From Erpobdella octoculata (taxonomy: Eukaryota > Annelida > Clitellata > Hirudinida > Erpobdellidae), in the NCBI GenBank assembly GCA_963978895.1, contig OZ022245.1, positions 22,560,968-22,624,967 on the forward strand: 64,000 bases of DNA, in the 5' to 3' direction. The notes under the pieces are model-generated. The model ran no database searches. It saw only the letters and a list, made by a program, of their open reading frames with translations, and was not told where the DNA came from. Below, piece by piece: positions 10,866 to 23,998 of the stretch. The position numbers and the translations under genes were made by a program. Position 1 is the stretch's first letter. Every line of letters begins with the position of its first letter.

Positions 10866-11958
10866 CAGTGATGGACAAAAAAAGGTTAAATTAAAAAGTT
10901 ACTAACTAATAGTTTAACTTCCTTTTTTAGTTAAAATCTTACTCACAAAGCTTAGATTTACTTTGTAGTTCTGTTTTATTTAATTACGATAGAAATGATT
11001 ATTAACTAAGAGTAGTTTGTTCCATAGTTAGCATTTCTGAAGTAAGCATAACAAATATATTCAAAATGGCTCGCTAGTCTCACAAATTATTAAAATTATT
11101 AAATGATTTGTTTTATTTACATTCAATTTGTGTAAATTTATCATTCATTTTTTGTTACTTACTAAATGAATTTCATTCGAAAGAGTACTTATCACCAGTA
11201 CGAAATATATAAAGCAACGCCGAAGATAAGACAGTGAGGAAAGTGCAGATGAAATGCTTCCAGTGAAGAAACAGGTTGCAATTAATTTTATTTTTCCAAG
11301 AAAACTCATTTACATAGATTTAACTTTCGTGCATGTAAAAAACTAATTGGGTTTTTTTATTATTTCAGTTAGTATCATATTTCTCTTCTAAAGCTGATTA
11401 GCGTGAATAGTTTTCTGGCATTCCCCGCAATAGCCAGAGCTTTCAAGAATTCCCAGTTCGGCTGCTGTTGAACGTCTTTTCAGTGCTGCTGGACAAGTCT
11501 TGACAGCTCAAAAATGCAAGATGGCTGATGAAACAATTAATATACTAATTTTTTTGTGGTCAAGGTTGAAGTCCCAAACCAATTTCTGCTCACAAATTAT
11601 CATGTTATGATTGATATAATCGTCTATTTAAAAATAAAAATGTATTATGCAGTTTTGTTGGAAATAAAATTTAAAACAATAATCATTCTACTCTTTGATC
11701 GATCATGTTATTAAATAATTTAAAAACAAATTTCAAGCATGATGTTTGATCGAGTAATAAGTTAATTGAAAGAACCAAAATCGCCGAGATCAGTATAAAA
11801 TACAAAAGATTTTAGAAATAGTTGGAAAAAGTTTAACGACCTTTTTTGAGTTTAGTTACAAATTTTTTTAAATTAGTTGCCACTAAAAGTTTAACTTAAG
11901 TTTTTCAGTTAAACGTTAGTAAATGGTTAACTAAAAAAATAATTTGTGCCTATCTCTG
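10866..11958 (+). mobile_element. Non-autonomous hAT element carrying a transposase C-terminal piece, unit 1
   Basis: Starts CAGTGATGG and ends with its inverted counterpart ..CCTATCTCTG. It is flanked by GACGTAAA (10858-10865) and GGTGTAAA (11959-11966), an 8-bp target duplication with two later changes. It contains the dimerisation-domain remnant 11412-11605 and TTAACT-rich subterminal DNA. Classic hAT anatomy with an internal deletion. Confidence 0.7.
11412..11605 (+). pseudogene. hAT dimerisation-domain remnant, unit 1
   Basis: Translates as FPAIARAF, then after a +1 shift IPSSAAVERLFSAAGQ, VLTAQKCKMADETINIL and IFLWSRLK, ending in a stop. SAAVERLFSAAG with its Glu is the hallmark of the hAT C-terminal dimerisation domain. 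The frameshift is present in all four units, so it predates their amplification. Copies: 36860-37053, 48663-48841 and 60920-61113. Confidence 0.85.
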
Positions 11959-11966
11959 GGTGTAAA

Positions 11967-12646
11967 TCAATCGGTGGAGATGGCTAGACAAGTCAGGCTT
12001 AACTAAACGTTAAGAATATAAATGAATCAAATTTGTTATTTAATTGATAACCATGCCTGTTGTCGTGATATTAACACACCAATGAAAAGTTACATAATAA
12101 AAATGACAATACAACTGATAATTTTAACTGTCAGAGTGTAAGAGTTTTGCTCAACGAATCAAATCCACTCCCATGAGTTATTTTTTTAATAGTTTATAAT
12201 CCTTTACATCAGGTGTTTTAAGACTGATATAGCTCTACCTATGTAGGAAATATCAAAGTACCTTCTGTCGTGGAATATAATTTGATCCTTTTCTTGTTTT
12301 TTTCTCCTCCTTTATCCAGACTTGGGACTGGCTCGCATTTAGCGAGGCAGATACGCAATCCATTTAATAAATACTGTAATAATTAATTGAGAAATGTGTT
12401 TTATGCTAAAATTCAAATTGTCTGAAAAGTAGAGGAATAAATAAAAACTCCCATCTCGGTTATTTTGCGACAAAAATGTTAATAATGTCATTCTTATTGA
12501 GTTAAATGTTTGATACTTATATTTTAAATTTGTACAAAGAAATTATTTGCTGTAGCTGACTTTGTTATAAGCAGAACATACAAACATAAATTTGCCGTAT
12601 CCAGGATAAGTGTTTTAAAACTAACCAATACGAATCGGTCCGGCTA
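11967..12646. other. Intergenic, contains a family C retroposon, unit 1
   Basis: No gene. 12172-12362 (minus strand) is a retroposon copy: minus-strand gcgaGCCAGTCCCAAG, then gataaaggaggag, ending near ctattaaaaaaa. The remainder leads into tRNA-Asp. Equivalents: 37414-38094 and 61473-62154. Confidence 0.55.
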
Positions 12647-12718
12647 TCCTCGTTAGTATAGTGGTAAGTATCCCCGCCTGTCACGCGGGAGACCGGGGTT
12701 CAATTCCCCGACGGGGAG
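12647..12718 (+). tRNA. tRNA-Asp(GTC), unit 1, first
   Basis: 72 nt with anticodon GTC in loop CTGTCAC between CCCGC and GCGGG. Acceptor TCCTCGT pairs with ACGGGGA (one U-G) and the discriminator is G. A box is tagtatagtggtaag and B box is ggttcaattcc. TTTTT at 12720 can end transcription. A 27-bp minisatellite begins about 40 bp downstream. Confidence 0.95.
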
Positions 12719-12756
12719 GTTTTTGTAATTTTGTTTACAAAATAAGATTTATTTAC

Positions 12757-13602
12757 AAATCAGCGTATAAATCTTATATGAACAAATCAGCGTATAAATC
12801 TTATATGAACAAATCAGCGTATAAATCTTATATGAACAAATCAGCGTATAAATCTTATATGAACAAATCAGCGTATAAATCTTATATGAACAAATCAGCG
12901 TATAAATCTTATATGAACAAATCAGCGTATAAATCTTATATGAACAAATCAACGTATAAATCTTATATGAACAAATCAGCGTATAAATCTTATATGAACA
13001 AATCAGCGTATAAATCTTATATGAACAAATCAGCGTATAAATCTTATATGAACAAATCAGCGTATAAATCTTATATGAACAAATCAGCGTATAAATCTTA
13101 TATGAACAAATCAGCGTATAAATCTTATATGAACAAATCAGCGTATAAATCTTATATGAACAAATCAGCGTATAAATCTTATATGAACAAATCAGCGTAT
13201 AAATCTTATATGAACAAATCAGCGTATAAATCTTATATGAACAAATCAGCGTATAAATCTTATATGAACAAATCAGCGTATAAATCTTATATGAACAAAT
13301 CAGCGTATAAATCTTATATGAACAAATCAGCGTATAAATCTTATATGAACAAATCAGCGTATAAATCTTATATGAACAAATCAGCGTATAAATCTTATAT
13401 GAACAAATCAGCGTATAAATCTTATATGAACAAATCAGCGTATAAATCTTATATGAACAAATCAGCGTATAAATCTTATATGAACAAATCAGCGTATAAA
13501 TCTTATATGAACAAATCAGCGTATAAATCTTATATGAACAAATCAGCGTATAAATCTTATATGAACAAATCAGCGTATAAATCTTATATGAACAAATCAG
13601 CG
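12757..13602 (+). repeat. 27-bp minisatellite, 31 copies, unit 1
   Basis: Near-perfect repeats of a 27-mer beginning aaatcagcgtataaatc. One variant unit (8th) has aacg for agcg. Because 27 is a multiple of three and the unit has no stop in one frame, it is open as a KSAYKSYMN repeat running on from the tRNA-Asp sequence. That frame is a by-product, not evidence for a protein. Confidence 0.95.
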
Positions 13603-14023
13603 TTCATGCAAAAATAACTTTTTATAGCAGATAGCTCTATAAAGAAGTTTTTTTTTTTATTATAGTTTATAGTCTTTTACACCATGTGTTTACTATAAAA
13701 AAGGCAAACAACACAGTTTATATATAGACTAATATCACAGCCTTTTGGTCCACAAGCTTGAAAAAGAAAGAAACACTAATATACTTGAATCTGAAAAACT
13801 ATTTTATTTTCGAAATCAGCGTAAAAACGACTATTTATGCATGCCAAACTGCATTAAAATCGCTGGTTCTTTAAAAAATTATATCAAGTTACAGACAGAC
13901 GAAGCTGACAAATTATATAAGTAACTGGATATAAATTAACTTTTCAAACACAGGCTTTCTAAAAAAAAATTTCTTTGTGTTGTTATTAGAACTACAAGTT
14001 TTTTTTAACGTTAGTCTTCTTTA
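13603..14023. other. Intergenic, nothing recognised
   Basis: AT-rich spacer with a single odd caatcagcgtaaaaacgac relic of the minisatellite unit at about 13815. Unit 2 has the same at 39186-39600. Confidence 0.5.
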
Positions 14024-14790
14024 GCATTGTTATTGAAGTAACGTAGTTGCCTATTGCCTATGTTGTTGACATATATGTATGTTATATGTATGTTATGTAT
14101 GTTATGTATGTTATGATATGTATTATGTATGTTATGATATGTATTATGTATGTTATGATATGTATTATGTATGTTATGATATGTATTATGTATGTTTTGA
14201 TATGTATTATGTATGTTATGATATGTATTATGTATGTTGAAATTACTTGAAATAATCTTACGTCCATCCATTGTTTAGTGGCTTCAATGTAGCATTGTTA
14301 TTGAAGTAACGTAGTTGCCTATTGCCTATGTTGTTGACATATATGTATGTTATATGTATGTTATGTATGTTATGTATGTTATGATATGTATTATGTATGT
14401 TATGATATGTATTATGTATGTTATGATATGTATTATGTATGTTATGATATGTATTATGTATGTTTTGATATGTATTATGTATGTTATGATATGTATTATG
14501 TATGTTGAAATTACTTGAAATAATCTTACGTCCATCCATTGTTTAGTGGCTTCAATGTAGCATTGTTATTGAAGTAACGTAGTTGCCTATTGCCTATGTT
14601 GTTGACATATATGTATGTTATATATATGTTATGTATGTTATGATATGTATTATGTATGTTATGATATGTATTATGTATGTTATGATATGTATTATGTATG
14701 TTATGATATGTATTATGTATGTTGAAATTACTTGAAATAATCTTACGTCCATCCATTGTTTAGTGGCTTCAATGTAGTCTGTTGTTATAA
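14024..14790. repeat. 268-bp tandem repeat with ATGTATGTT core, three copies
   Basis: Units start at about 14024, 14292 and 14560 with agcattgttattgaagtaac and end with acgtccatccattgtttagt. Each holds a run of 21-bp tatgtattatgtatgttatga repeats, fewer in the third unit. Unit 2 has a single, much shorter copy (39603-39748). Confidence 0.9.
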
Positions 14791-15121
14791 GCTATTTATC
14801 AGATACTATAGTGGGCTAATCTTGCCATTGCTTACAAAATAATTAAAAAACTATTTAGTAAAAAAACAATCCTTATCTGACTTTACTTGCTTAAATATAA
14901 ATTGAACGGAGTTCTGTAGTTTGCTCAAAACATTTTTTTTCACAGTCTTCTTCAATCTTCCACTTATACTTAGTGGTTTCCGAAGCTTATTTGACCGTGG
15001 GCCACATAAAAAAATTCTTTTTATACTTTCATACTTCAACAATAATGTCTTTAAAATAGTTTCTAACTCTGGGGTCCTTATATATCTTTGAACAAATAGG
15101 TCTTTGAAAATGCCAATGTGG
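14791..15121. other. Spacer before tRNA-Asp
   Basis: No RNA gene or repeat. A minus-strand frame of about 85 codons runs through it into antisense tRNA, without recognisable domains. It is interrupted in unit 3 (50000-50320), so it is not supported as a gene. Confidence 0.5.
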
Positions 15122-15193
15122 TCCTCGTTAGTATAGTGGTAAGTATCCCCGCCTGTCACGCGGGAGACCGGGGTTCAATTCCCCGACGGGGAG
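15122..15193 (+). tRNA. tRNA-Asp(GTC), unit 1, second
   Basis: Identical to the gene at 12647-12718; TTTTT follows at 15197. Confidence 0.95.
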
Positions 15194-15629
15194 GTCTTTT
15201 TGTCAACAAATTTAGATTTGATATCGAAACGCGTATGTCTCGTAATAAAATTATGAATACGTCTATGTTTAATTGTTTTGCTACATGTGATACGTTGCAG
15301 AGAGTTTGGATTAAAATATTTGAAAAAGTTATCAAAAGGATCTCTTCCTGAAAGTGGAAAGTTTTTTTTTTCGAGAGCGTGTGTCAAAAATAATTTAATA
15401 TCGCAATTCATTTCAAATTCAGACAGATTTATGCACTCCTATTTTTAACTTAAACTAAAAAAATTATTCGCTCTAAGCAGATAACGCCTACCACCTTTAT
15501 ACATATTTAACTAAAAATTAATTTTTCAAACAAAATTTTCTAAGAAAGGGACTTTGCGCTACGGAGTATTTTACAATTTTGTCTGCCTGTGTATAAAAAT
15601 TTTGTCTATTCGCATTTTTTATTTATGAA
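15194..15629. other. 3' flank of the second tRNA-Asp, unit 1
   Basis: No gene. It includes tgatacgttgcagagagtttgg and its neighbours, of which an inverted copy lies at 48570-48662. Equivalents: 40165-40308, 50396-50830, 63880-64000. Confidence 0.6.
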
Positions 15630-16606
<977 letters not shown>

Positions 16607-16613
16607 ATATATA

Positions 16614-17221
16614 CTAGCGGGGTTACCTGGCGTTGCCCGGGGTTTTTAGAGGTTTTTCTAATGTTTGTCTCTCTCGCTCCCGTTCCCTTCTCCACTTTCC
16701 CGTGTTCGTAGCGTTCCCGGTCGCTTTTCCGCTCTCGGTCGTTTTCCAGCTCCCGGTCGCTTTCCCGCTCAGAAGTTTTATCGATTTTCTCTCTTGCTCG
16801 CGTTTCCTTCCAAGCTTGCTCTCCCGATTCCAGTCGCTTTCCGCGTTCCCGGTCGCTTTACCGTTCTCGGTCGCTTTCCCGTTCCCGGTCGCTTTCCCGT
16901 TCCCGGTCGATTTCCCGTTCCCGGTCGCTTTCCCGTTCCCGGTCGCTTTACCGTTCTCGGTCGCTTTCCCGTTCCCGGTCGCTTTCCCGTTCCCGGTCGA
17001 TTTCCCGTTCCCGGTCGCTTTCCCGTTCCCGGTCGCTTTCCCGTTCCCGGTCGCTTTCCCGTTCCCGCTCACGCTTGCTCTCCCGTTCCCGTTCCCGGTC
17101 ATGCTTGCTCTCCCATTCCCGGTCACGGTTGCTCTCCCGTTCCCGTTCACGCTCATTTTCTCTTTTACATTCTTTCATAACTTCTGTTAGCCTATAAAAC
17201 GTAAAATAGATTTGCTAAGAC
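16614..17221 (+). mobile_element. CTAGC element with 18-bp minisatellite, copy B
   Basis: Same ends and array as copy A, with a different arrangement of variant units (for example gatttcccgttcccggtc units). Both A and B are absent from unit 2. Confidence 0.6.
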
Positions 17222-17233
17222 TATATATATATA

Positions 17234-17740
<507 letters not shown>

Positions 17741-18866
17741 GTTCCCGCTCGATCACCCGCTCCGCTCATTTTGTGACGAATTTAAAAAAAAATTTCTCTA
17801 TATTTGATTCCCTTTGACTCTCAAGGTTGTGTGAAAATTTCATTACGATCGGATGAATGGTGTAGCAATGCATAAAGAACATGAACATATACAAACATTC
17901 ATTTTTACCAATGCTTTTATTAACTCGTCGTCTCGGTTTGTCTGTCTGTCTGTTTCTCTGTCTGTCTGTTTCTCTGTCTGTCTGTTTCTCTGTCTGTCTG
18001 TTTCAAATCTTGCAATCAATTTTTGAGTCACTTCCTGATGATAGATTTTTTTCAAATTTTGCATACATGCTCAAAATAGAAGACAATGCAATATTCAATT
18101 ATTAGTTCCACAATAAGTCAATTAATTTAGTTAATTTTAATTAATTTCGATATTTCGATATAATTAAGATATTTCGACTTTAATATAAAATAAAAGAGTA
18201 ATATAAGAAAAAATTGATTGCAAAATTTGTGTTTTAATTACATATAAGAGCATTGGTTTTAAAAATTCGTTTTTAATTTACTTGTTATATATATATAGAT
18301 TAGTTTTGTTTTGTCACACTAAAATATTACCAACGATAAAAAACCAGAAGATAGCTCAGTCATATACTCATAAGTGACGTCTGTGACTCACCCCGGCACT
18401 GAAAGTAACCATTCATTCAACAAAATTAGACTCAATTTTATGAACATCCACTCTGAGTCTGATCTAAACTATTCTAAAACAGTTCGTATTATTGTTATTG
18501 ACAATAAAAGCAATTCTCAAGGAGTATGCTTGACCAAACATATTATAGTTGAAACAGTCTGAAAATAAAAACGGCGTTGCACGGGACATTGAAGATAATT
18601 TAGTTTTCTATCTTCACCATAATATCAGTTTTTCAACAAAGACATTCTGAAGAGCTTTCAGGTAGGTATTTGTCAGCTTAGTTGACACAAATTTTAAAGC
18701 ATTTTGTTTGAATAAAAACTTGCAGATTTGGCAACCGCGTAGCCAGTTAAACTTGTATTAGGGGGTCTCAGTACTTACGAGAGAGCCTTTAAAAATTAAT
18801 GAGTAATTTATAAATCTGTCAGTAAAGTTGAAATTTGTAAGTTATGTCAGTGATGTTAAACAAACA
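17741..18866. other. Intergenic DNA before tRNA-Gln, unit 1
   Basis: No gene. It includes a block (ttcattacgatcggatga) typical of the right ends of the TA-bounded elements, a tctgtctg microsatellite (17938-18003, shorter in unit 2 at 41213-41255) and unremarkable AT-rich spacer. The unit 2 copy is 41011-42118; the unit 3 copy of the right part is 50831-51412. Confidence 0.5.
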
Positions 18867-18938
18867 GGTTCTATGGTGTAACGGTTAGCACTTTGGACTT
18901 TGAATCCAGCGATCCGAGTTCAAATCTCGGTAGAACCT
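18867..18938 (+). tRNA. tRNA-Gln(TTG), unit 1
   Basis: 72 nt with anticodon TTG in loop ACTTTGA closed by CTGG/CCAG-type pairing. Acceptor GGTTCTA pairs with TAGAACC and the discriminator is T. A box is tggtgtaacggttag and B box is agttcaaatct. TTTT at 18942, followed at once by AAGGGCGCTGA, as after Gly. Confidence 0.95.
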
Positions 18939-18948
18939 TAATTTTAAG

Positions 18949-19030
18949 GGCGCTGATGGTATTGCAGTAAAGTGTTTGCTTGTCGGCCTAAAACAAACGG
19001 CTGTTCAAATCTAACCCTGCTTTGCCAGCG
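18949..19030 (+). repeat. tRNA-mimic after tRNA-Gln (family B), unit 1
   Basis: Starts GGCGCTGA after the TTTT of tRNA-Gln. It shares gcagtaaagtgtttgc and gttcaaatctaaccc with the Gly-linked copies and ends near CCAGCG. Copies follow Gln at about 42200 and 51493 as well. Confidence 0.5.
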
Positions 19031-20594
19031 TTCGTAGGGGGTTGGGAGGCAGACACCATAAAGTAAAGTTGCTGAATTGGTTTTAAAATACTCCCCGTTG
19101 GCGAATAACTAATCTATGTATATAACATTAAGTGCCTCTTTGTTTTTTTTCTATTTGCACGCATTTGTGCTAAGAAATGTAAGAAAAAAGTTTGTCTATA
19201 TGCTATTTATAATACCCAGTGTTTCTGATTTCTAAAGAGGTGTCCGAAAATGTTGTTTGATTAAAGATAATTATATTAATGCTAATCAGATATGTTACAA
19301 TGCTTACTGGTTTTCCATAAAATATTTTTCAAATTATTTGATAAACCATGTCAAGATTAGCACTCTGGTTTCCGGTAGATATCACGACTTACGTCGGCTT
19401 TATTGCATTTTAGGGAATCATATAAAGAAAACAATCATGTAGTAAACTCTGCCTCACTAATTGCGAGCCAGTCTCATGTCTAGATAGAGGAGTAACTGTT
19501 AAAAAAGATCATATATGATCTACGACATGCAGTACTTAGGTACTTCCAGCAAACAATTATTTCAGTCTTAAAAAACATTTGGTGTGAAGGATTATAAACT
19601 ATTAAAAAAAAGTTTAAAAAAACTAGGTTACAGAAGTTTGTAGTACTTAATAACGTGACATGGTCTGCACATTCCAAGCCACCCGCAGGGCCCTCCGATT
19701 TTGGCCTGGAGAGGCTTGAACCCGTCCCAGCCTCCTAGTTGCGACGCTGTAAAGAACACTTTAAAAATCTTTTCTTGAGATTGCTGATTAAAAAATTAAA
19801 ATTTAAAATTGTTTCCTTTAGTGTACTTATTAATTACTTAAAAAATAATTTTATTGGGCAAAGTGGGGGGCGATCGCCCCCACCGCCCCCTTCCCTGGAT
19901 TCGCCAATGCCCCCAGTTGGAATGTGGCAATTATGGTGACTAAGTTTGTAATCAAATATACCTTTAAAACATTTTTGGAAAAAATGAGGTATGCCAACTT
20001 TTCCCCTCTCTCTAGTCATTGACCATTTATGAAAATAAATTAAGTATTTTTTTTTAAATTTTGGTCCAATTACCCCCACCAGTCATTGACCATTTTTTGA
20101 TAGAAATGAGATGCAAAAGCTCAGTAACCTATCATTAAAGGGTCCCACTAATGTTTTTGGGAGGGAGCCGCTTATGCCATAGCTATAATATTTGACTTGA
20201 CGGCTTTAAATCATGAAAATGCAACTGGAAGTGTTACGACTGGAATTGCCTTTACATAACCAATGACATGGAACACTATAATGTTTTACGTTTTTAAATT
20301 GCATGATATTGCATCAAACATAGACTTGTAGAGTCCTTGAATCCAGGATTAATTCTTTTGACCATACATTTGAACCTTCTGCGATGGACGAACTAGGTAT
20401 TTTGTTATAAACTGTTTCGCTTTGTAGATATAACATTCAAACAATTTTATGATACTCATTTTTGCTTGGCAGATAAACCAGAGTTTTTAAAAACATCAAA
20501 AGTCTTTCGTTTTAATGTTTTTTTTTATTTAGATCATCACTATCAATTATTATTTTTCTTATAACCAGTTATCTCTGACTACAATTCGAAAAAA
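19031..20594. other. Intergenic DNA with retroposon and GC-rich TIR-like pieces, unit 1
   Basis: 19443-19610 is a family C retroposon. 19680-19745 and 19860-19920 are GC-rich pieces; in unit 3 the first reads on the minus strand as CAGGGGCGCAACTAGGGGG (51904 leftward), a hAT-like end. 20090-20526 matches unit 3 52255-52735. There the minus strand holds a 94-codon frame (52459-52743) that is broken here by indels. Confidence 0.5.
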
Positions 20595-22602
20595 ATGTCA
20601 AAGAAATCATCACAGCCATCAATGTTGAATTTTTTAAAAAGAAAAAACCAGGAAATGGAGTCTGTTGAAGTAACAAAACAAGCTAATTAGATATACCTGA
20701 AGGACTGATTTTGCAAGAAAGCCAAGTTTTGATTGCAGATATATCAAGTTCTTATCACGAAGATCCAGTTCAACACATATTAGAAAAATATCCTCAAACA
20801 TCCCAGCGTTGTTTCAACAGCGGTTATTTTAAAAGTTTTCCTTGGATCGAATACTCCATCAAACAAGATGCTGTCTATTGCTTCAGTTGTCGCCATTTTA
20901 GTTCAAATATTGTTCGTCCTGGTGAAACAAGTGGAAACATTGCATTTGTTGATAAGGGGTTTAAAAAATGGAAAGACGCAAAAGAATTGTTAACACAGCA
21001 TGGATCTAGTAGCAAACACAAAGATAGCACGGTTATTGGACTGAGGCCAAAATGGTGTCCTCTGGAAGGTCAGAGTCTGTTGCAAACAAGATCAATAATC
21101 AAAGAAGAACAGAAGTTTTAGAGAACAGAAATCACCTCAAGCTGTTAATTCTAGCGACATCCTAAGATTGGCGTTTCGAGGCGACACAGAAACAGAACAA
21201 AGTTCAAACAAAGGAAATTATATAGAATTTCTTGAAACGATGAGTGAACTTTCTCCTCATTTACGAGAACGACTCAGAAATAGGTATGGAACTTATACTT
21301 CAGCACCGTACCAGAATGATATTACTCGTTGTATAGCAAATGCTCTTAGACAGAAAACCATATATTCTCTAGGACCGTACTGGGCAGTAATGGTAGATGA
21401 ATCAAAAGACATTTCTCGCAAAGAGCAACTGAGCTTTGTTATCCGATCAACGTCGTCAGAAGGTTCAGTGTGGGAAAAACCTCTAGGTATTTTCCACATG
21501 GAAAATTTTGATGCTGAATCCTTGGCAAATGCCATAAACAATGCAGTCCAAGAAATCAAATTGTCCTGGAACAAATGTGTTGCTCAGTGCTACAATGGTG
21601 CTTCTGTCATGAGTAGCCGCTTTCGAGGAGTCCAGGCACTCATTAAAAAACTTGCTCCACAGGTCATCTACATACATTACCATGCCCATCGCTTAAATTT
21701 GATTTTAGTCAACACAATTAAAAATATACCAGAAATAGTTGACATGTTTTCAATTGTACAATCAATCTATGTGTTCTTGTCAATAAGTGGTCCACGACAT
21801 GAGTTGTTTGTGCACGCACAAATTGAAGATGGTTTAGATGTTTTGGAGCTCGAAAGATTGGTTGAAACCCGGTGGTCATACTGGTATAGCTCCATTAGAA
21901 AAATTAAACTTCGACTTGAAACCATTATTAATGTTTTGGAAGCCATTGCCTTACAAAAAGCAGACACAGTAGCTGCCGCAGAGGCTCAAGGATTGAAAAA
22001 ACGACTTTTTTCAACATCATTTCTTCCTTGTTTGCTGGTAGTTGAAAAGTTGCTTGGGACAGTTCATTCATTTTTTCAAGAACTACAAAACTCATCAATT
22101 AATTATTTGGATGCTAAAATGCTGCTTGAATCCACCAGAAATGATTTGATGGCTTTTAGAAGCATTGAGACATGGGATGGTGTAGTTAAAGAAGCAAGTG
22201 AGATAAGAACGCGAATTGGAATCCCAAAAAAGGAGGACAGTGAGAAAAATAGACCGATGCGAGCTCAAAAAATTTCAAAAAAATTGTCTGAGTATTTTGT
22301 TATGTCAACAACAGGTAAAAAAAACAATAGAGACGACGAAGACACAAACCTGTAACGACTCAATGCGCATCCTTTTTGCGTGTGTTGACAATTTTATAAA
22401 TGAGCTTTATGCTAGATTTACGAATAACTGTACTGTGCTAAATTGTGTTTCTGCGCTGAGCCCAAGTTCATCTAACTTTTTGGTGCCAGAAAACAATTTA
22501 TTGGTGATTTCATGCCAACAGGAAGATTCCAAAAATTTAAACGTCGATACAATAATAGATGAATTTAGTCGATTGAAAGAAAGACGATATCCATTATTTT
22601 AG
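20595..22602 (+). pseudogene. hAT transposase, ZMYM1/DUF4371 type, decayed
   Basis: A start (MSKKSSQPSMLNFLKRK) is followed by a stop at 20688. A TTF-type zinc finger region then runs at 20711-21121 (RCFNSGYFKSFPW, YCFSCRHF, SKHKD), ending in a stop. A long DUF4371/hAT core follows at 21168-22355, with MVDESKDIS holding the first catalytic Asp, CYNGASVMSS, then HYHAHRLNLIL. A shifted frame continues to 22602. In active relatives the second motif is YDGA; here Asp is Asn. The C-terminal dimerisation region is missing. Three frames are needed to read it, so it is inactive. It is absent from units 2 and 3. Confidence 0.88.
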
Positions 22603-23343
22603 ACTTTTTAAATTTTTGTGTAAATTTATTTTTGTTTCATTTATTTTTTTTTTGAAATAAGTAAAGCTATCGAAACAGTTACAGTTTATGTTAAACACAA
22701 TATTATTGGATTATTCAATTCTCCTTCATACATTTAAAAAATATAACGCACGGGAAAATTTTGCCAGATCAACTTTCATAAAAGTACTTGGTTACAATTA
22801 GCATATATTCAATAAGTCAATTAGTACACCTACAATATACTCAAGTACAAATACTAAGTATGCATTTATGGAACTTCAGTATAAATACTAAGGTACATTA
22901 ATTGTGCTTAAGAACTCGTCATCACAGCTTCTAGATAAACCTTCTCTATAACTTTTGGTCTCAATTGGTCTCAATTCTGTCTAGAATTTATTAGTCTAAC
23001 TAACGAACTCATTCTATCATAGTTTTTCTAATATAATTACCTTTTCTATTCTCCCCACCGTAAATTCTGCTGCTTGTCTAGTTTCACACAAATCCCGGTT
23101 TTCTCACATTTTCATCTCTTGTTTTTTTTGCTCTAGCTACATCTTATTATACAGTATGTTTTAAATTTGTCTTACTATTTTTTAAATTAAAAATTTTACC
23201 TCTTTGGTATTTAAATTTTTTTAGTACAACCCCTCATAAGTCAGACCTGAGACTTTATAGTGATAATTGCTTGTTTGCTATATTTTTCTACTTTCTTTCG
23301 TTAAGACATTTTCTCTCACTTGTTTGCCATGGGTTGAAGGCTA
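22603..23343. other. Intergenic, nothing recognised
   Basis: AT-rich spacer shared with unit 3 from 22765 (53093-53707). No gene, tRNA or clear repeat. Confidence 0.5.
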
Positions 23344-23351
23344 CTCAATAC

Positions 23352-23801
23352 CAGTGTTGGAAAAAGGACTGTGTTTCAGTACTCAAGTACAAATACAAGT
23401 AACGCCTCAAAAGGTTACTTTAAAAGTATTTGCTAAAAAATTTACTTAAGTGAAAGTAAAAAGTAAGTGCACTTTAAAGTTACTTTTAAGTAAAAAGTAA
23501 AAGGATTGAAGCCGCTTTTGTAATGAGCATTCGTCAATCATCTAACTTTATTTTATCGTAATTCCATCGTTTTTCAAACGCTACTGCCCTAATTAATCAA
23601 CTGGATAAAGATTTTTCTTAAGCTCTCTTTTCCAGCAATGATGTTCATGTCATCTGATCAGTTCTTGAGATACTGCATAAGAACTTCGTTACAAGTAAAA
23701 GTACTAAAAATAATGTGCCTACTCCGTTACAGGCAAAAAGTACGTCGGATGTACTTAAGTAAAGTAACGCGTTACTTTTACTTCGTTACCGAACAACACT
23801 G
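23352..23801. mobile_element. hAT MITE, 450 bp, unit 1
   Basis: Ends CAGTGTTG and CAACACTG, flanked by CTCAATAC (23344-23351) and CTCAAGAC (23802-23809). Subterminal aagtaaaagtaa-type repeats. It is an internally deleted version of the 918-bp element in unit 3. Confidence 0.85.
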
Positions 23802-23926
23802 CTCAAGACCTTCCTCTTTAATCAGCTCGCAGCAGAGCGTTCTCGCACGCTTTGTCATAAAGACTGCTATGTATATTGGTGCAGTGGTTGAATAAAGTTT
23901 ATTAATATCGGCCAGTCGCTTGGCGA

Positions 23927-23998
23927 TCCTCGTTAGTATAGTGGTAAGTATCCCCGCCTGTCACGCGGGAGACCGGGGTTCAATTCCCCGACGGTGAG
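23927..23998 (+). tRNA. tRNA-Asp(GTC), unit 1, third
   Basis: 72-nt Asp gene with one G to T change in the 3' acceptor strand (ACGGTGAG), giving a C-U mismatch. The rest is intact and T6 follows within 20 bp. Function is likely but possibly reduced. Confidence 0.88.

Noticed and set aside
12757..13602. CRISPR-like array
   Set aside because: Repeats are directly contiguous without spacers, in a eukaryotic context; it is a minisatellite.
12661..13617. 318-codon frame of KSAYKSYMN repeats (and 363 codons at 38109-39200)
   Set aside because: It begins inside tRNA-Asp, uses a GTG start and consists only of the 27-bp minisatellite. Copy number varies freely between units.
14851..15159. Minus-strand frame of about 100 codons ending upstream of tRNA-Asp
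   Set aside because: It starts in antisense tRNA, has no recognisable domain, and is disrupted in unit 3.
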